From NCBI GenBank assembly GCA_030142985.1, contig CP125320.1, forward strand, positions 315,639-379,638: DNA of 64,000 nt, in the 5' to 3' direction. Numbering within the stretch: position 1 is the stretch's first letter; each line of letters begins with the position of its first letter. This stretch comes from Candidatus Ruthturnera sp. Tsphm01. GTDB lineage: Bacteria > Pseudomonadota > Gammaproteobacteria > PS1 > Pseudothioglobaceae. This document shows positions 9,438 to 18,801 of the stretch, piece after piece. The position numbers were made by a program, and so were the translations under genes. A model generated the notes under the pieces. It made no database searches, was not told the DNA's origin, and was given only the letters and a program-made list of their open reading frames with translations.

Positions 9438-10108
9438 TATTTAGACAATCTTTCAAGTTTCTTTTTTGACTTTAGAATCAAACTATCAACGCCTTTGCGT
9501 TTAATATATGAGTTAAATTGAGCACGATAATTTTTAACAATACTTACGCCAGAAAACACGATGTCATATACATGCCAAGTGTTAAGGTGTATCATTTTTA
9601 GAGAAATAATATTGGGTTTTGGGTTGTTATTAATGTTAATAATTAACTTTACAATGGCTTTATTTCCCTTGCGTTTAACGTTAGGGTCTACTGAGATGTG
9701 AACACTATCAAGTTTGTCATAACCGGATAAAATCTTCGCATAATCTTGAATTAAAGATTCTGAAATATAGTATTGAAAAAAATGTTTTTGTTGGATGTTT
9801 AAGTTATCCCAATACTTGCTTAATGCAATTTTAGTGGATACGCTTATGGCAATATTAGGTAGGAGTTTTAATCGAATTAAGGCTTCAACATTTTGTTTAG
9901 TGGCATTTTTCTGTTTTCTTAATTCTTTTAAAGAGCTTAGGGCGCTAACCATAATATTAAGCGCAGCCGAATTAGGTGGGTCAATAATATCCACAATTGC
10001 TTGATGATTTGTATTTGATGTCTTGTCTATTGCTAAAGCAGAATTTATAGGCAAAATAGACAATATAATGAGTAGTGTTTTAATCACAATTTTTAAAAGA
10101 GAAATCAA
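9437..10108 (-). CDS. mlaC: MlaC-like periplasmic phospholipid-binding protein
   Basis: MlaC shuttles phospholipids between the outer-membrane MlaA complex and the inner-membrane MlaFEDB transporter. The 223-residue protein has an N-terminal signal peptide (KTLLIILSILPINSALA). The family core is visible, especially the late WHVYDIVFSGVSIVKNYRAQ motif near residue 180. The annotated start is TTG; an in-frame GTG seven codons later (10087) would leave a standard signal peptide, and neither has a strong ribosome site. mlaFED are not present beside it. It heads the operon with murA, hisG and hisD. Confidence 0.88.
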   Translation of the reverse strand: MISLLKIVIKTLLIILSILPINSALAIDKTSNTNHQAIVDIIDPPNSAALNIMVSALSSLKELRKQKNATKQNVEALIRLKLLPNIAISVSTKIALSKYWDNLNIQQKHFFQYYISESLIQDYAKILSGYDKLDSVHISVDPNVKRKGNKAIVKLIININNNPKPNIISLKMIHLNTWHVYDIVFSGVSIVKNYRAQFNSYIKRKGVDSLILKSKKKLERLSK

Positions 10109-10148
10109 CTTAAATCAAATTTTACCTTTGTAAGTGTTTTTTGTATAG

Positions 10149-11933
10149 ATGTCAATTAAAGAAAAACTAAAGAATTTAACCACCAATCCTGGTGTTTATC
10201 AAATGTTTGATAAACAAGACCAAGTGATTTACGTAGGTAAGGCTAAAAATCTAAAAAATAGAGTGTCAAGCTATTTTGTTAAAATACATAAGCAAAATAA
10301 GACCAAAGTTTTAGTTGCAAACATTAAAGACTTTAAAGTAATTGTTACCGCGACAGAAGCTCAAGCTTTGTTATTAGAATCTGAACTAATTAAGCAGCAC
10401 ATGCCAAGATATAATATCTTGCTTAAAGACTCAAAAAGTTATCCTTACATCTTTATCAGTTATGACAAGCACCCTAGAGTAGGCTTTTATCGGGGTAAAA
10501 AACTTCAGAGCGCTCAATATTTTGGACCTTATACATCGGCTCATGTGGTTAGGGATTCACTCAATCTACTTAAAAAAATCTTTAAAGTTAGGCAGTGTAC
10601 TAATAGTGCTTACCGATCACGCTCTAGACCTTGTTTAGAATATCAAATAGGGCTATGTAGTGCACCTTGCGTTAGCAAAATTAGCGATGAAAATTATCAA
10701 TCAGACGTACTGATGATGTCTTTGTTTTTATCTGGTAAAGGTAGGAAAGCCCTAGAGAGGGTGTCAAAGAAAATGCAACTCGCCTCTCAGAATTTAGAAT
10801 TTGAATTGGCAGCACGTTTACGCGACCAATTGATTGATTTGCGCACCATCCAAGAACAGCATACCTCAAGTGCTAGCAATGATTTAGATGTGGTTAGTAT
10901 TGCTCAGCAAGGCGGGGTAAGTGGTGTTGAGGTGTTATTTATACGCTCTGGTAAGCAAATTGGACAAGTGTTTATTTTGCCTAAAAACTCAAATAACCAA
11001 GATATTAAACAAGTTTTATCTGCATTTTTGCCTTTATATTATTTGGGTAAAAATACCCCAAAACAAATATTAATTAGTCATAAGTTGAGTGATAAAAAAA
11101 TAATTGCCTCGGCTTTAAACACCCATATTATTGATACACCAAACAAAGACAAAAAGTATTACCTAAATATTGCTAATTTAACCGCTAAGGAAAACCTTAA
11201 TCAAAATTTATTATCAAGATTTAGAAAAAAATCAACACTTGTGCATTTACAAGTTATTTTTGGATTGAGTAAATTACCTAATTATATTGAATGCTTTGAT
11301 ATTAGCCATATGATGGGCGAGGCAACTGTTGCCTCGTGCGTGGTGTTTGAAAAAGGTGCGCCAAAAGCGAGTCAATATCGCCAATTTGACATTAAAAATA
11401 TTACCCCTGGTGATGATTATGCCGCAATGAACCAAGTTGTGTATCGGCGTTATTCTAAACTACTAAAGGATAAAAAGCTTTTGCCAGATATTATCTTTAT
11501 TGATGGCGGATTAGGGCAACTCAATCAGGCTATTATGGTGATGAACTCAATTGGCGTGGATGATGTGCAATTAGTAGGTATTGCCAAGGGAGAGAATCGA
11601 AAGGCAGGGCTTGAGACTTTAATTGCGGTTAAAGATGGTAAGGTTAATAAAATTAATCTATCACCTTACGATCCTACGCTTATGTTAGTCAATCACATTC
11701 GAGATGAATCACACCGTTTTGCGATTAAAAATCATCAAAAGAAACGCGCTTCAAGACGCACAACCTCAATACTAGAATCTATTGCAGGCGTAGGAAAGTT
11801 ACGCAGAATGGCACTGCTTAATTATTTTGGTGGTTTGCAAGAAGTTAAAAAAGCATCGATTTATGAAATTCAAAAAGTCAATGGTATTAATTTAGCATTA
11901 GCGACTAAAATAGTTGAAAAACTAAAAGGTTAA
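10149..11933 (+). CDS. uvrC: UvrABC system protein C (excision endonuclease subunit)
   Basis: UvrC makes both incisions around a lesion held by UvrB. The domains are in the normal order over 594 residues. A GIY-YIG nuclease comes at about 13-95 (NPGVYQMF, VIYVGKAKNLKNRVSSYF). A cysteine-rich part follows (RPCLEYQIGLCSAPC), then a UVR motif around 205-235 (FELAARLRDQL). The RNase H-like 5' nuclease starts near 380 (ECFDISHMMGE, FIDGGLGQL), and helix-hairpin-helix repeats occupy the last 50 residues (ILESIAGVGKLRR, VNGINLALATKIVE). It is transcribed divergently from mlaC. Intact and certain. Confidence 0.97.
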   Translation: MSIKEKLKNLTTNPGVYQMFDKQDQVIYVGKAKNLKNRVSSYFVKIHKQNKTKVLVANIKDFKVIVTATEAQALLLESELIKQHMPRYNILLKDSKSYPYIFISYDKHPRVGFYRGKKLQSAQYFGPYTSAHVVRDSLNLLKKIFKVRQCTNSAYRSRSRPCLEYQIGLCSAPCVSKISDENYQSDVLMMSLFLSGKGRKALERVSKKMQLASQNLEFELAARLRDQLIDLRTIQEQHTSSASNDLDVVSIAQQGGVSGVEVLFIRSGKQIGQVFILPKNSNNQDIKQVLSAFLPLYYLGKNTPKQILISHKLSDKKIIASALNTHIIDTPNKDKKYYLNIANLTAKENLNQNLLSRFRKKSTLVHLQVIFGLSKLPNYIECFDISHMMGEATVASCVVFEKGAPKASQYRQFDIKNITPGDDYAAMNQVVYRRYSKLLKDKKLLPDIIFIDGGLGQLNQAIMVMNSIGVDDVQLVGIAKGENRKAGLETLIAVKDGKVNKINLSPYDPTLMLVNHIRDESHRFAIKNHQKKRASRRTTSILESIAGVGKLRRMALLNYFGGLQEVKKASIYEIQKVNGINLALATKIVEKLKG

Positions 11934-11934
11934 T

Positions 11935-12111
11935 ATGTTTATTAGAATACTTGTGATTGCTTTTGTTATTGGCTACTTTGTGTGGTGGATTAATAATAGA
12001 ATTTTAGGCAAAAATTTAAAAATGGCCAGAGTAATTGCCACTACACTTGTTGTTATAAGTGTTATATACTTAATTTTGGGTAGTTTGTCTTATTTAATTG
12101 AAAGGGTTTAA
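11935..12111 (+). CDS. Small two-segment membrane protein of unknown function
   Basis: A 58-residue frame begins one base after the uvrC stop codon (TAATATG). It starts MFIRILVIAFVIGYFVWW and has a second hydrophobic stretch VIATTLVVISVIYLILG, with a short basic linker between them (NNRILGKNLKMAR). The positive-inside rule puts the linker in the cytoplasm. The close spacing and a clean amphipathic layout support expression with uvrC. I do not recognise the family. Confidence 0.55.
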   Translation: MFIRILVIAFVIGYFVWWINNRILGKNLKMARVIATTLVVISVIYLILGSLSYLIERV

Positions 12112-12238
12112 AGATATAATAATCTGAACTTTTTTATCCAAAGAAGTGAACATTAAATGGCGCAAATTGTCTTTATTTAGTCAACACCACCTTTTAGCAT
12201 TACACTAGAGGTAATCGCTCTTTAAGATGGCGTACTTT

Positions 12239-12859
12239 TTAATTTTTTTTTGACAAAACTAACGCATTAAGATGCTTGGTTTTATTAATCACTTTGTTTG
12301 ATACATTCACTAGAATTGACAGATTTGATGCCTCCCAAACGGGTAAATCACGTATATGATCACCCATGTAGTCGAAGCCTTTATCGCCAAAGCGCTTAAT
12401 TAGTTTTTTTGCTTTATTGTGTGAAGATAGATTGAAGTTTTTGTTGCTTGCCATGACGTCATCAAATAAATCAATTTTTTTAACAGTTATTTGTTGGTTA
12501 TTGCGGGTAAAGAAATCAAAATCTTGTTGTTTATTTTTTGTTTGAATTTTTTCTGTTTTGAGATAATTACTAATAGCAAAAGCATAGAGTTTATGTGAGG
12601 CGGTAGCAAGAATGATTTTATCACCTTGTTTTTTGCGTTTTTTGATATAGTTAATTACGCTTTGATTGTAAGGTAAGGCACTGACATCAATAGAAAATCG
12701 CTTGGTTAATTGTTCTTTTAAATAGCCTTTTCCACACAAAAACCAAAAAGGGTAAATAAAAATAAGTAGTGGATTTTTTTTTAATGCGCCCATTGAAGAC
12801 TCATACAACAAATCTGTATTAATTAATGTATGGTCTAAGTCGACGATTAATGGTGTCAT
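12239..12859 (-). CDS. HAD-superfamily hydrolase resembling the HAD part of HAD-UbiA fusions
   Basis: The protein starts MTPLIVDLDHTLINTD, which is HAD motif I with its two aspartates. The lysine-containing region IKKRFGDKGFDYMGD and the motif IV variant GDHIRDLPVW follow near the C-terminus. The stretches FWFLCGKGYLKEQL, LPYNQSVINYIKK and IILATASHKLYAFAI resemble the HAD domain that precedes a UbiA-type prenyltransferase in larger bacterial proteins. No UbiA segment follows here; the protein ends after about 206 residues. About 25 extra residues (TEKIQTKNKQQDFDFF region) sit in the middle. I chose the ATG at 12859 because it overlaps the preceding ABC-F stop as ATGA; an alternative start lies five codons upstream. 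The substrate is unknown. Confidence 0.75.
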   Translation of the reverse strand: MTPLIVDLDHTLINTDLLYESSMGALKKNPLLIFIYPFWFLCGKGYLKEQLTKRFSIDVSALPYNQSVINYIKKRKKQGDKIILATASHKLYAFAISNYLKTEKIQTKNKQQDFDFFTRNNQQITVKKIDLFDDVMASNKNFNLSSHNKAKKLIKRFGDKGFDYMGDHIRDLPVWEASNLSILVNVSNKVINKTKHLNALVLSKKN

Positions 12860-14703
12860 TCTAGGGCTTCCCACTTTTCATAATATCTTTTAAGGTCGGC
12901 CTCTAATCTGGCAAGTGTGATTAGAGCATCTTGAGATTTTTCTTGTTGAAAAAACTCAGGGTCTGATAATTGTAATTGAATTTGAGCTATTTTTATTTCA
13001 ATTTTTTCAATTTTTTTTGGAAAGTCTTTAAGTGTTTGCTGTTGTTTGTAGTTTAATTTTTTAGTATTTGCTGTTGATTTTTTGATTGTTTTAACTTTGG
13101 GCTTGTCTTTTTGTTGGTCTAATTTGCCCTGTTTTTGAATCAAATAATCATCATAGCCGCCAGCATATTGGTTGATAACACCATCACCATCCATAACAAC
13201 TGTAGAGCCAACGACATTATTTAAAAAAGTTCTATCGTGTGAAATTAAAATTAAAGTACCACTATAATCTACTAGCATTTCTTCTAACAATTCAAGTGTT
13301 TCAACATCAAGGTCATTAGTTGGCTCATCAAGTACTAATAAATTGGCAGGCTGAGATAGTATTTTAGCCAACATGAGGCGATTTTTTTCGCCACCAGAAA
13401 ACATTCTAATTGGTGTCATAGCTTGCTTTCCAGTAAATAAGAATTGACGCAAATAGCCAATAATGTGCTTACTTTTCCCACCAATGTCAATACGTTCACG
13501 ACCTTCAGAGACGAAGTCCATAGCTTTCATGTTAGGATTAAGATGTTCGCGCATTTGATCAAAGTAGGCTAATTTAATCGTTTTGGAGCGACGAATAGAG
13601 CCACTATTGGGTTGCAACTCGTCAAGTAAAAGTTTAATAAAGGTTGATTTTCCGCTACCATTGCCACCAATAATGCCAATTTTTTCGCCCTTAAGCACCA
13701 GCATAGAAAATTTTTTAACCAGGGTTATATCGGCAATTCGATAGTTAATTTTTTTAACTTCAAACACCAGTTTGGAGGCGCGATTTTCATCATCCAATGC
13801 GTAGATTTTAACTTGGCCTTTTTTCGCACGGCGGTTTATGAACGATTCACGCATAGATTGTAAAGCGCGAACACGCCCTTCATTGCGAGTGCGTCTGGCT
13901 TTAATGCCTTGCCTAATCCAAGTTTCTTCTTGTGCAAGTTTTTTGTCAAATCGTGCGTTGGCAATTTCTTCGGCGTGTAGTTGTTCATTTTTGCGTTTGA
14001 TATAATCAATATAACCACAATCAAATACTGATAAATTGCCACGATCAAGGTCGAACACACGATTAACAATACCTTTAATAAATGAACGATCATGACTAAT
14101 AAGTACCAAAGTGCCATGATAATCTTTTAGCATACGCTCAAGGTCAAGAATGGCAGTAATATCCATGTGATTGGTTGGCTCATCAAGCAATAACACATCT
14201 GGCTCTTGAATCAATGCTTGAGCCAGCATTACACGCCTTCTCCAACCGCCAGAGAGTGTGGATAAAACTGTATCAGCATTGAGTGTAAAACGATTAAGAA
14301 TGGCTTGAATTTTATGCAAATATTGCCAACCATTTAACTGGTCAATTTTCTCTTGTATCTCTCCAGCTTGCTCTAATTTTCCATCATTAATTGAATGTTG
14401 GTATTGTTTAAGGGTAATGCCAATTTCTCCCAAACCTTCTGCCACAATGTCAAATAGATTTTTGTCATTATCTTGTGGTAGTGTTTGCTCTAAATAGCTA
14501 ATTTTGACACCCTTTTTAATTTTTAATTTTCCATCATCTGGCTCAATTGTGCCAGCAAGAATGCGCATAAAAGTAGATTTTCCTTCACCATTTCTACCAA
14601 TGAGTGCGATTTTATCACCTTTGTGGATGGTTGAACTTACCTCGTTGAGGATGGGTTTGTCAGAAAAACTAAGAGAAATATTGTCAAGCGTAATAAGTGG
14701 CAT
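12856..14703 (-). CDS. uup: ABC-F family ATPase (Uup-like)
   Basis: This is a soluble ABC protein of 615 residues with two nucleotide-binding domains and no membrane segment, as in ribosome-associated ABC-F factors. Domain 1 has GRNGEGKST (36-44), the signature LSGGWRRRVMLAQAL and LLLDEPTNHMD. Domain 2 has GGNGSGKST, FSGGEKNRLMLAKIL and LVLDEPTNDLD. A charged interdomain linker (KKLAQEETWIRQGIKARRTR) and a C-terminal coiled coil rich in Lys, Gln and Glu match Uup, which has been linked to ribosome and branched-DNA functions. Its stop overlaps the start of the HAD gene. The subfamily call is likely rather than proven. Confidence 0.88.
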   Translation of the reverse strand: MPLITLDNISLSFSDKPILNEVSSTIHKGDKIALIGRNGEGKSTFMRILAGTIEPDDGKLKIKKGVKISYLEQTLPQDNDKNLFDIVAEGLGEIGITLKQYQHSINDGKLEQAGEIQEKIDQLNGWQYLHKIQAILNRFTLNADTVLSTLSGGWRRRVMLAQALIQEPDVLLLDEPTNHMDITAILDLERMLKDYHGTLVLISHDRSFIKGIVNRVFDLDRGNLSVFDCGYIDYIKRKNEQLHAEEIANARFDKKLAQEETWIRQGIKARRTRNEGRVRALQSMRESFINRRAKKGQVKIYALDDENRASKLVFEVKKINYRIADITLVKKFSMLVLKGEKIGIIGGNGSGKSTFIKLLLDELQPNSGSIRRSKTIKLAYFDQMREHLNPNMKAMDFVSEGRERIDIGGKSKHIIGYLRQFLFTGKQAMTPIRMFSGGEKNRLMLAKILSQPANLLVLDEPTNDLDVETLELLEEMLVDYSGTLILISHDRTFLNNVVGSTVVMDGDGVINQYAGGYDDYLIQKQGKLDQQKDKPKVKTIKKSTANTKKLNYKQQQTLKDFPKKIEKIEIKIAQIQLQLSDPEFFQQEKSQDALITLARLEADLKRYYEKWEALE

Positions 14704-14739
14704 GGGTTAAAATTATTTTTATTTAAACAAAATTTTATT

Positions 14740-15180
14740 GTGCGCTATTTTATTCAATTTTTGCTACTATTAGAACTTATTAATCCTGCCCATGCCGAGA
14801 GTATTGAAGCTAAAAGTTTCGTTAATAATCAGCAACAACAACGCTATCAAACATTAATTAACGAAATTCGTTGCCCAGTTTGCCAAGGTCAAAGCATTGG
14901 CGGATCAAATGCGGGATTGGCTAAAGATTTGCGCGAAAAAGTCAGAGAGTTAATATTAAAGCAAAATACCGATGATAATATTCGTAAATTTATGACTGAC
15001 CGATATGGTGATTTTGTCGTGTTTAAACCGCCAGTTAACAAAAACACTTATTTGTTATGGTTTGCACCTTTTGTATTTTTGGCTTTAGGTTTGTTCTTTT
15101 TAGTGCGTTCTTTATCGACTAAAAAACCTAGTGTTAAAAGTACTGTAGATACAACCAAAGCCAAAGATTTATTAAAATGA
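14740..15180 (+). CDS. ccmH: Cytochrome c maturation protein CcmH
   Basis: CcmH is the membrane-anchored thiol oxidoreductase that prepares apocytochrome c for haem attachment. The protein has a signal peptide ending near HAES, the redox motif CPVCQGQS with Cys45 and Cys48, and the downstream SNAGLAKDLREKVREL and RYGDFVVFKPP typical of the family. A single membrane anchor follows (TYLLWFAPFVFLALGLFFLV). Length 146 fits the short CcmH/CycL form. The start is GTG; no in-frame ATG precedes it. No other ccm genes are adjacent. A c-type cytochrome at 23766 is one possible client. The gene overlaps the next by four bases. Confidence 0.9.
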   Translation: MRYFIQFLLLLELINPAHAESIEAKSFVNNQQQQRYQTLINEIRCPVCQGQSIGGSNAGLAKDLREKVRELILKQNTDDNIRKFMTDRYGDFVVFKPPVNKNTYLLWFAPFVFLALGLFFLVRSLSTKKPSVKSTVDTTKAKDLLK

Positions 15181-15584
15181 GCCAACAGCAATTATTCATT
15201 AAAACCCACCAACGTGGCGTTGTTGAAATTACACAAAAAATTAACGGTATTATTGTTAAACAAGGTCAACCAGTTGAGTTATGCCATGTATTTATTGCTC
15301 ATACATCAGCATCACTCATGATTACCGGTAGTGAAGATTCAGATATATTATTAGATGTTGAAGATTATTTTCAAAAAATAGTGACAGATGCAGACTCTGT
15401 TTATCGACATAACAACGAAGGTGATTTTGATATGTCGGGGCATATTCGCACAATTTTGACTGGCGAGGCCAAAACCATTCCTATTATTGACAACAAATTG
15501 GGTTTAGGTCAATTTCAAGGGCTGTTTTTATATGAGCATCGAGCTGGTGAAAACATCAGAAAATTGATTATAACGCTATCGTGA
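15177..15584 (+). CDS. YjbQ/UPF0047 family protein
   Basis: A 135-residue member of the YjbQ family, small trimeric proteins for which thiamine-phosphate synthase side activity has been reported but whose main role is unsettled. Conserved features are HTSASLMI around residue 42, the acidic DILLDVEDYF stretch, and the histidine-rich EGDFDMSGHIRTIL, a likely metal site. GLFLYEHR near the C-terminus is also conserved. It starts inside the ccmH stop (ATGA) and its own stop overlaps the GTG of the following TPR gene, so the three form a tight cluster. Confidence 0.88.
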   Translation: MSQQQLFIKTHQRGVVEITQKINGIIVKQGQPVELCHVFIAHTSASLMITGSEDSDILLDVEDYFQKIVTDADSVYRHNNEGDFDMSGHIRTILTGEAKTIPIIDNKLGLGQFQGLFLYEHRAGENIRKLIITLS

Positions 15585-16265
15585 GTCGTAAAATTGAACT
15601 AAGTGATTTAATCATTAAAGCTTATGTGCACAAAAAAAATGGTGAATTGTCAAAGGCAATTAAAGTTTGGAACACGCTGCTTGATCATCAAGCAGCTGAT
15701 AAAGATTTAAAAGCCAATGCGTATTTAAACTTGGGTCATTTGCATCAATTAGAAGGTAGTGATGATTTAGCGGTTCAGAGCATGTCAAGTGCCATTAAAG
15801 CCAATCCAAATAGTTCAGAGGCGTATTATTGTCTGGCTTATATGGCACAAGAAAAGCAATCTTTTAAGCAGGCTGTTGAATATTTTGAGCAGGCTTTGGC
15901 ATTAAATAATACTGACAGCGGCGTTTATAATAATTTAGGCAATTGTTATGACCAACTCAACCAAACGACCAAGGCAATTAACGCTTATACACAAGCCATC
16001 GCTATTGACAATCAATATATTACTGCCATTTATAATCGTGGTAATATATATGAAAGTTAATAAACTCCAATTAGCCTTAAAAGATTTAACTTTAGTGCTT
16101 GAATTAGACTCAAATTTTTATCAAGCCTATTATAATCGTGGCACTTTATTAGCCCAATTGGGGCGCTTGGAGAAATCCAAGCAGGATTTGACTAAAGCAA
16201 AGGCATTGGCACAAACAGAACTAGAGCAAAAACACATTAAGGAACCCAGTGAGCGACCAAGATAA
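15581..16265 (+). pseudogene. TPR repeat protein split by a frameshift
   Basis: The first frame (GTG start, 15581-16060) encodes tetratricopeptide repeats, visible as AYLNLGHLHQLEGS, AYYCLAYMAQEKQSFKQAVE and VYNNLGNCYDQLNQTTKAIN, and stops after NRGNIYES. The repeat register continues at once in another frame from about 16053 (VNKLQLALKDLTLVLELDS, AYYNRGTLLAQLGRLEKSK) to 16265. The break is at GAAAGTTAATAAAC, where a one- or two-base change would rejoin the repeats. The family mediates protein contacts; no partner is indicated. It could be a sequencing error, a true lesion or two separate short proteins. The end overlaps the GTG start of lysS. Confidence 0.8.
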
Positions 16266-17739
16266 TAACAAATTAATTATTGAAAGAAAATCAAAACTGG
16301 CTTTATTAAGAGAGGCAGGCAATCCATTTGTTAATAATTTTAAGCCTGAAAATTTAGCGCAAGATATTATTCAAAAATTTGATGGTTTTTCTAAAGAAGA
16401 GCTGGCGCAAAAAAACGTGCAAGTATCTGTAGCAGGGCGGATGATGCTCAAGCGTGTGATGGGCAAAGCTGGTTTTGCCCATGTACAAGATTATAGTGGA
16501 CAAATTCAGCTTTTTATCACTCGTGATGAGTTGCCCGAAAATTTTTATAATGAGCAGTTTAAAAAATGGGATATTGGTGATATTATTGGCGCTATAGGTG
16601 TTTTATTCAAAACTAATGTGGGTGAATTATCCATTCGCATTAGTGATATTAAGTTGCTGACTAAGTCATTACGTCCACTGCCTGAAAAATTTCATGGATT
16701 GAGCGACCAAGAAACTCGTTATCGTCAGCGTTATGTTGATTTAATTATGAACAAGACATCACGCAATACGTTTAAACGCCGCAGTCAAATTGTCGGTTAT
16801 ATCCGCAATTTTTTTAATAATCATGATTTTATTGAGGTAGAAACACCCATGTTGCAAACCATTCCAGGCGGTGCAACAGCCAAACCATTCGAGACTCATC
16901 ATAATGCATTAGACATGCCCATGTATTTGCGTGTTGCACCTGAACTTTATTTGAAGCGCTTAATTGTTGGTGGCATGGATAGAGTGTTTGAAATTAATCG
17001 TAATTTTAGAAACGAAGGACTCTCCACGAGGCACAACCCAGAATTCACCATGATTGAATTTTACCAAGCCTATGCTACATATCATGATTTAATGGATTTG
17101 ACAGAAAAATTATTCCGTGGCATTGCACTTGATGTCTGTGGTAGCGCCAAGATTCATTACCAAGGTGATGATTTTGATTTCTCCAAGCTATTTGAGCGTA
17201 TTAGTGTGTTTGATTCAATTTTGCAATATAATCCAAACCTAATAGCAGCCGATTTAAATCAGGACAACGCTAAAAAAACAGCAGAAAAATTAGATATTCA
17301 AGTCAAAGAAAATTGGGGTTTAGGTAAGATTCAAATTGAAATTTTCGAAGCTACCGTTGAAGAAAATCTCATTCAACCCACTTTTGTCACTGAGTATCCA
17401 ACTGAAGTATCACCACTAGCACGGTGTAATGACGACAACCCATTTATCACCGATCGATTCGAGTTGTTCATTGGTGGTCGTGAAATTGCCAATGGCTTTT
17501 CTGAGTTGAATGATGCTAAGGATCAGGCTGAACGTTTTAAAAAACAAGTTGCAGAAAAAGACGCAGGCGATGATGAAGCCATGCACTATGATGCCGACTA
17601 TATCCGCGCTCTAGAATATGGCATGCCGCCTACAGCAGGTGAAGGTATTGGTATTGATAGATTAGTAATGTTATTCACTGATTCGCCATCAATTCGTGAT
17701 GTGCTTTTATTTCCGCATATGCGCCCTGAGGTAAAGTGA
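16249..17739 (+). CDS. lysS: Lysyl-tRNA synthetase, class II
   Basis: LysS charges tRNA-Lys, a gene for which lies at 20903. The 496 residues comprise an N-terminal OB-fold anticodon-binding domain (about 55-150; [19 protein letters not shown]) and a class II catalytic domain. Motif 2 is [20 protein letters not shown] and motif 3 is [16 protein letters not shown]. The entry [12 protein letters not shown] is typical of bacterial LysS. The start is GTG at 16249, overlapping the end of the upstream TPR frame. No lesion is seen. Confidence 0.97.
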   Translation: MSDQDNNKLIIERKSKLALLREAGNPFVNNFKPENLAQDIIQKFDGFSKEELAQKNVQVSVAGRMMLKRVMGKAGFAHVQDYSGQIQLFITRDELPENFYNEQFKKWDIGDIIGAIGVLFKTNVGELSIRISDIKLLTKSLRPLPEKFHGLSDQETRYRQRYVDLIMNKTSRNTFKRRSQIVGYIRNFFNNHDFIEVETPMLQTIPGGATAKPFETHHNALDMPMYLRVAPELYLKRLIVGGMDRVFEINRNFRNEGLSTRHNPEFTMIEFYQAYATYHDLMDLTEKLFRGIALDVCGSAKIHYQGDDFDFSKLFERISVFDSILQYNPNLIAADLNQDNAKKTAEKLDIQVKENWGLGKIQIEIFEATVEENLIQPTFVTEYPTEVSPLARCNDDNPFITDRFELFIGGREIANGFSELNDAKDQAERFKKQVAEKDAGDDEAMHYDADYIRALEYGMPPTAGEGIGIDRLVMLFTDSPSIRDVLLFPHMRPEVK

Positions 17740-17777
17740 AAAAGTGCCAATTTTTTTAGATTTAATAATGTAGGTAA

Positions 17778-18032
17778 ATGAACCAAGATTCTTATCAAGC
17801 CATGCTGGCAATCGTACAGTCATTTCACGACAAGCATGATTTTAAAAACTATGGCGGTGAAGATTTGGCGGAAGAATCAGCAGATTTATTAATTTTATTG
17901 ATAGGTACGGCAATTAGTGCTAATTTTGATCTTAATCAGACCTTTTGGAAAAAAATGGAAAAACTTGATAAACGTCAGTCAAAAATGGTTAATGGGAAAA
18001 TTAGAGTGTCTGAATTTAAAGGTGTGAATTAA
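17778..18032 (+). CDS. Small MazG-like helical protein (possible NTP pyrophosphohydrolase fold)
   Basis: The 84-residue protein resembles the second half of all-alpha MazG/dCTPase-type NTP pyrophosphohydrolases. It has an acidic EDLAEESADLLILL helix equivalent to the ExxD metal-binding helix, followed by FWKKMEKLDKRQSK. The preceding EExxE helix is not recognisable, since the N-terminus reads AMLAIVQSFHDKHDF, so catalytic ability is doubtful. Its stop overlaps the cmk start (TAATG). Placement directly before a nucleotide kinase would fit nucleotide metabolism, but that is inference. Confidence 0.5.
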   Translation: MNQDSYQAMLAIVQSFHDKHDFKNYGGEDLAEESADLLILLIGTAISANFDLNQTFWKKMEKLDKRQSKMVNGKIRVSEFKGVN

Positions 18033-18709
18033 TGAGTCAAAATGCAACGCCAGTTTTAACCATTGATGGTCCAAGTGGGGTCGGAAAAGGTATTATAGCA
18101 AGAATTGTGGCACAAAAACAAAACTGGAATTTGCTAGATTCTGGTGCAATTTATCGTGCTTTTGCTTTAGTGGTTGATACTAGAAAGGTTGAAATTTATG
18201 ATGAAGAAGCTTTAAAAGAAGTTGCACAAACCCTTGATTTGGAGTTCAAAACAAAAGCAGGCGATGAGCTTGTGAGTGTTTATCTTGATGGCAAGGATGT
18301 GTCTAAGATTTTACGTACAGAAAAAACAGGTGAGATGGCTTCAAAAATTGCTTCTATTGGCGTGGTTCGCTCTGCGCTTTTAAAGCGTCAAAAGGACTTT
18401 GCCAAAATGCCAGGATTGGTGGCAGATGGCAGGGATATGGGTACAACTGTTTTTCCTGATGCGCCATTTAAAGTATATTTAACTGCAAGTGCTGATGAGC
18501 GAGCCAATAGGCGTTTAAAACAATTGCAAACACAAGGTAGTAAGGGTATAATCTTGCAAATCTTAGCAAAGGTGAAAGCAAGAGATGAGCGTGATAGTTC
18601 ACGTAAACACTCCCCACTTAAACCTGCTAAAGATGCACTTATCATTGATACCACTGAGTTATCTATTGATGAGGTTGTCACTCAGGTGATAGCATTAATT
18701 GAGGCTTAA
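18032..18709 (+). CDS. cmk: Cytidylate kinase
   Basis: Cmk phosphorylates CMP and dCMP. The P-loop GPSGVGKG is at residues 13-20, followed by the CMP-binding LDSGAIYRAFAL and the DGRDMGTTVFPDAPFKVYL signature around residue 135. The C-terminal RDERDSSRKHSPLKPAKDAL contains the conserved lid arginines. Length 225 is normal. In many gammaproteobacteria cmk precedes rpsA and ihfB, as here, so the order cmk-rpsA-ihfB is an ancestral cluster. A 92-base gap before rpsA probably contains its own promoter. Identification is secure. Confidence 0.96.
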   Translation: MSQNATPVLTIDGPSGVGKGIIARIVAQKQNWNLLDSGAIYRAFALVVDTRKVEIYDEEALKEVAQTLDLEFKTKAGDELVSVYLDGKDVSKILRTEKTGEMASKIASIGVVRSALLKRQKDFAKMPGLVADGRDMGTTVFPDAPFKVYLTASADERANRRLKQLQTQGSKGIILQILAKVKARDERDSSRKHSPLKPAKDALIIDTTELSIDEVVTQVIALIEA

Positions 18710-18801
18710 GCGGTTAAACCTCTTAAATAATTAACCCGATAATGTATTAAGCGTATACCGCAAACAGCTTAAGAATTACCGGTCAATATCAAAATAATAA
18801 T

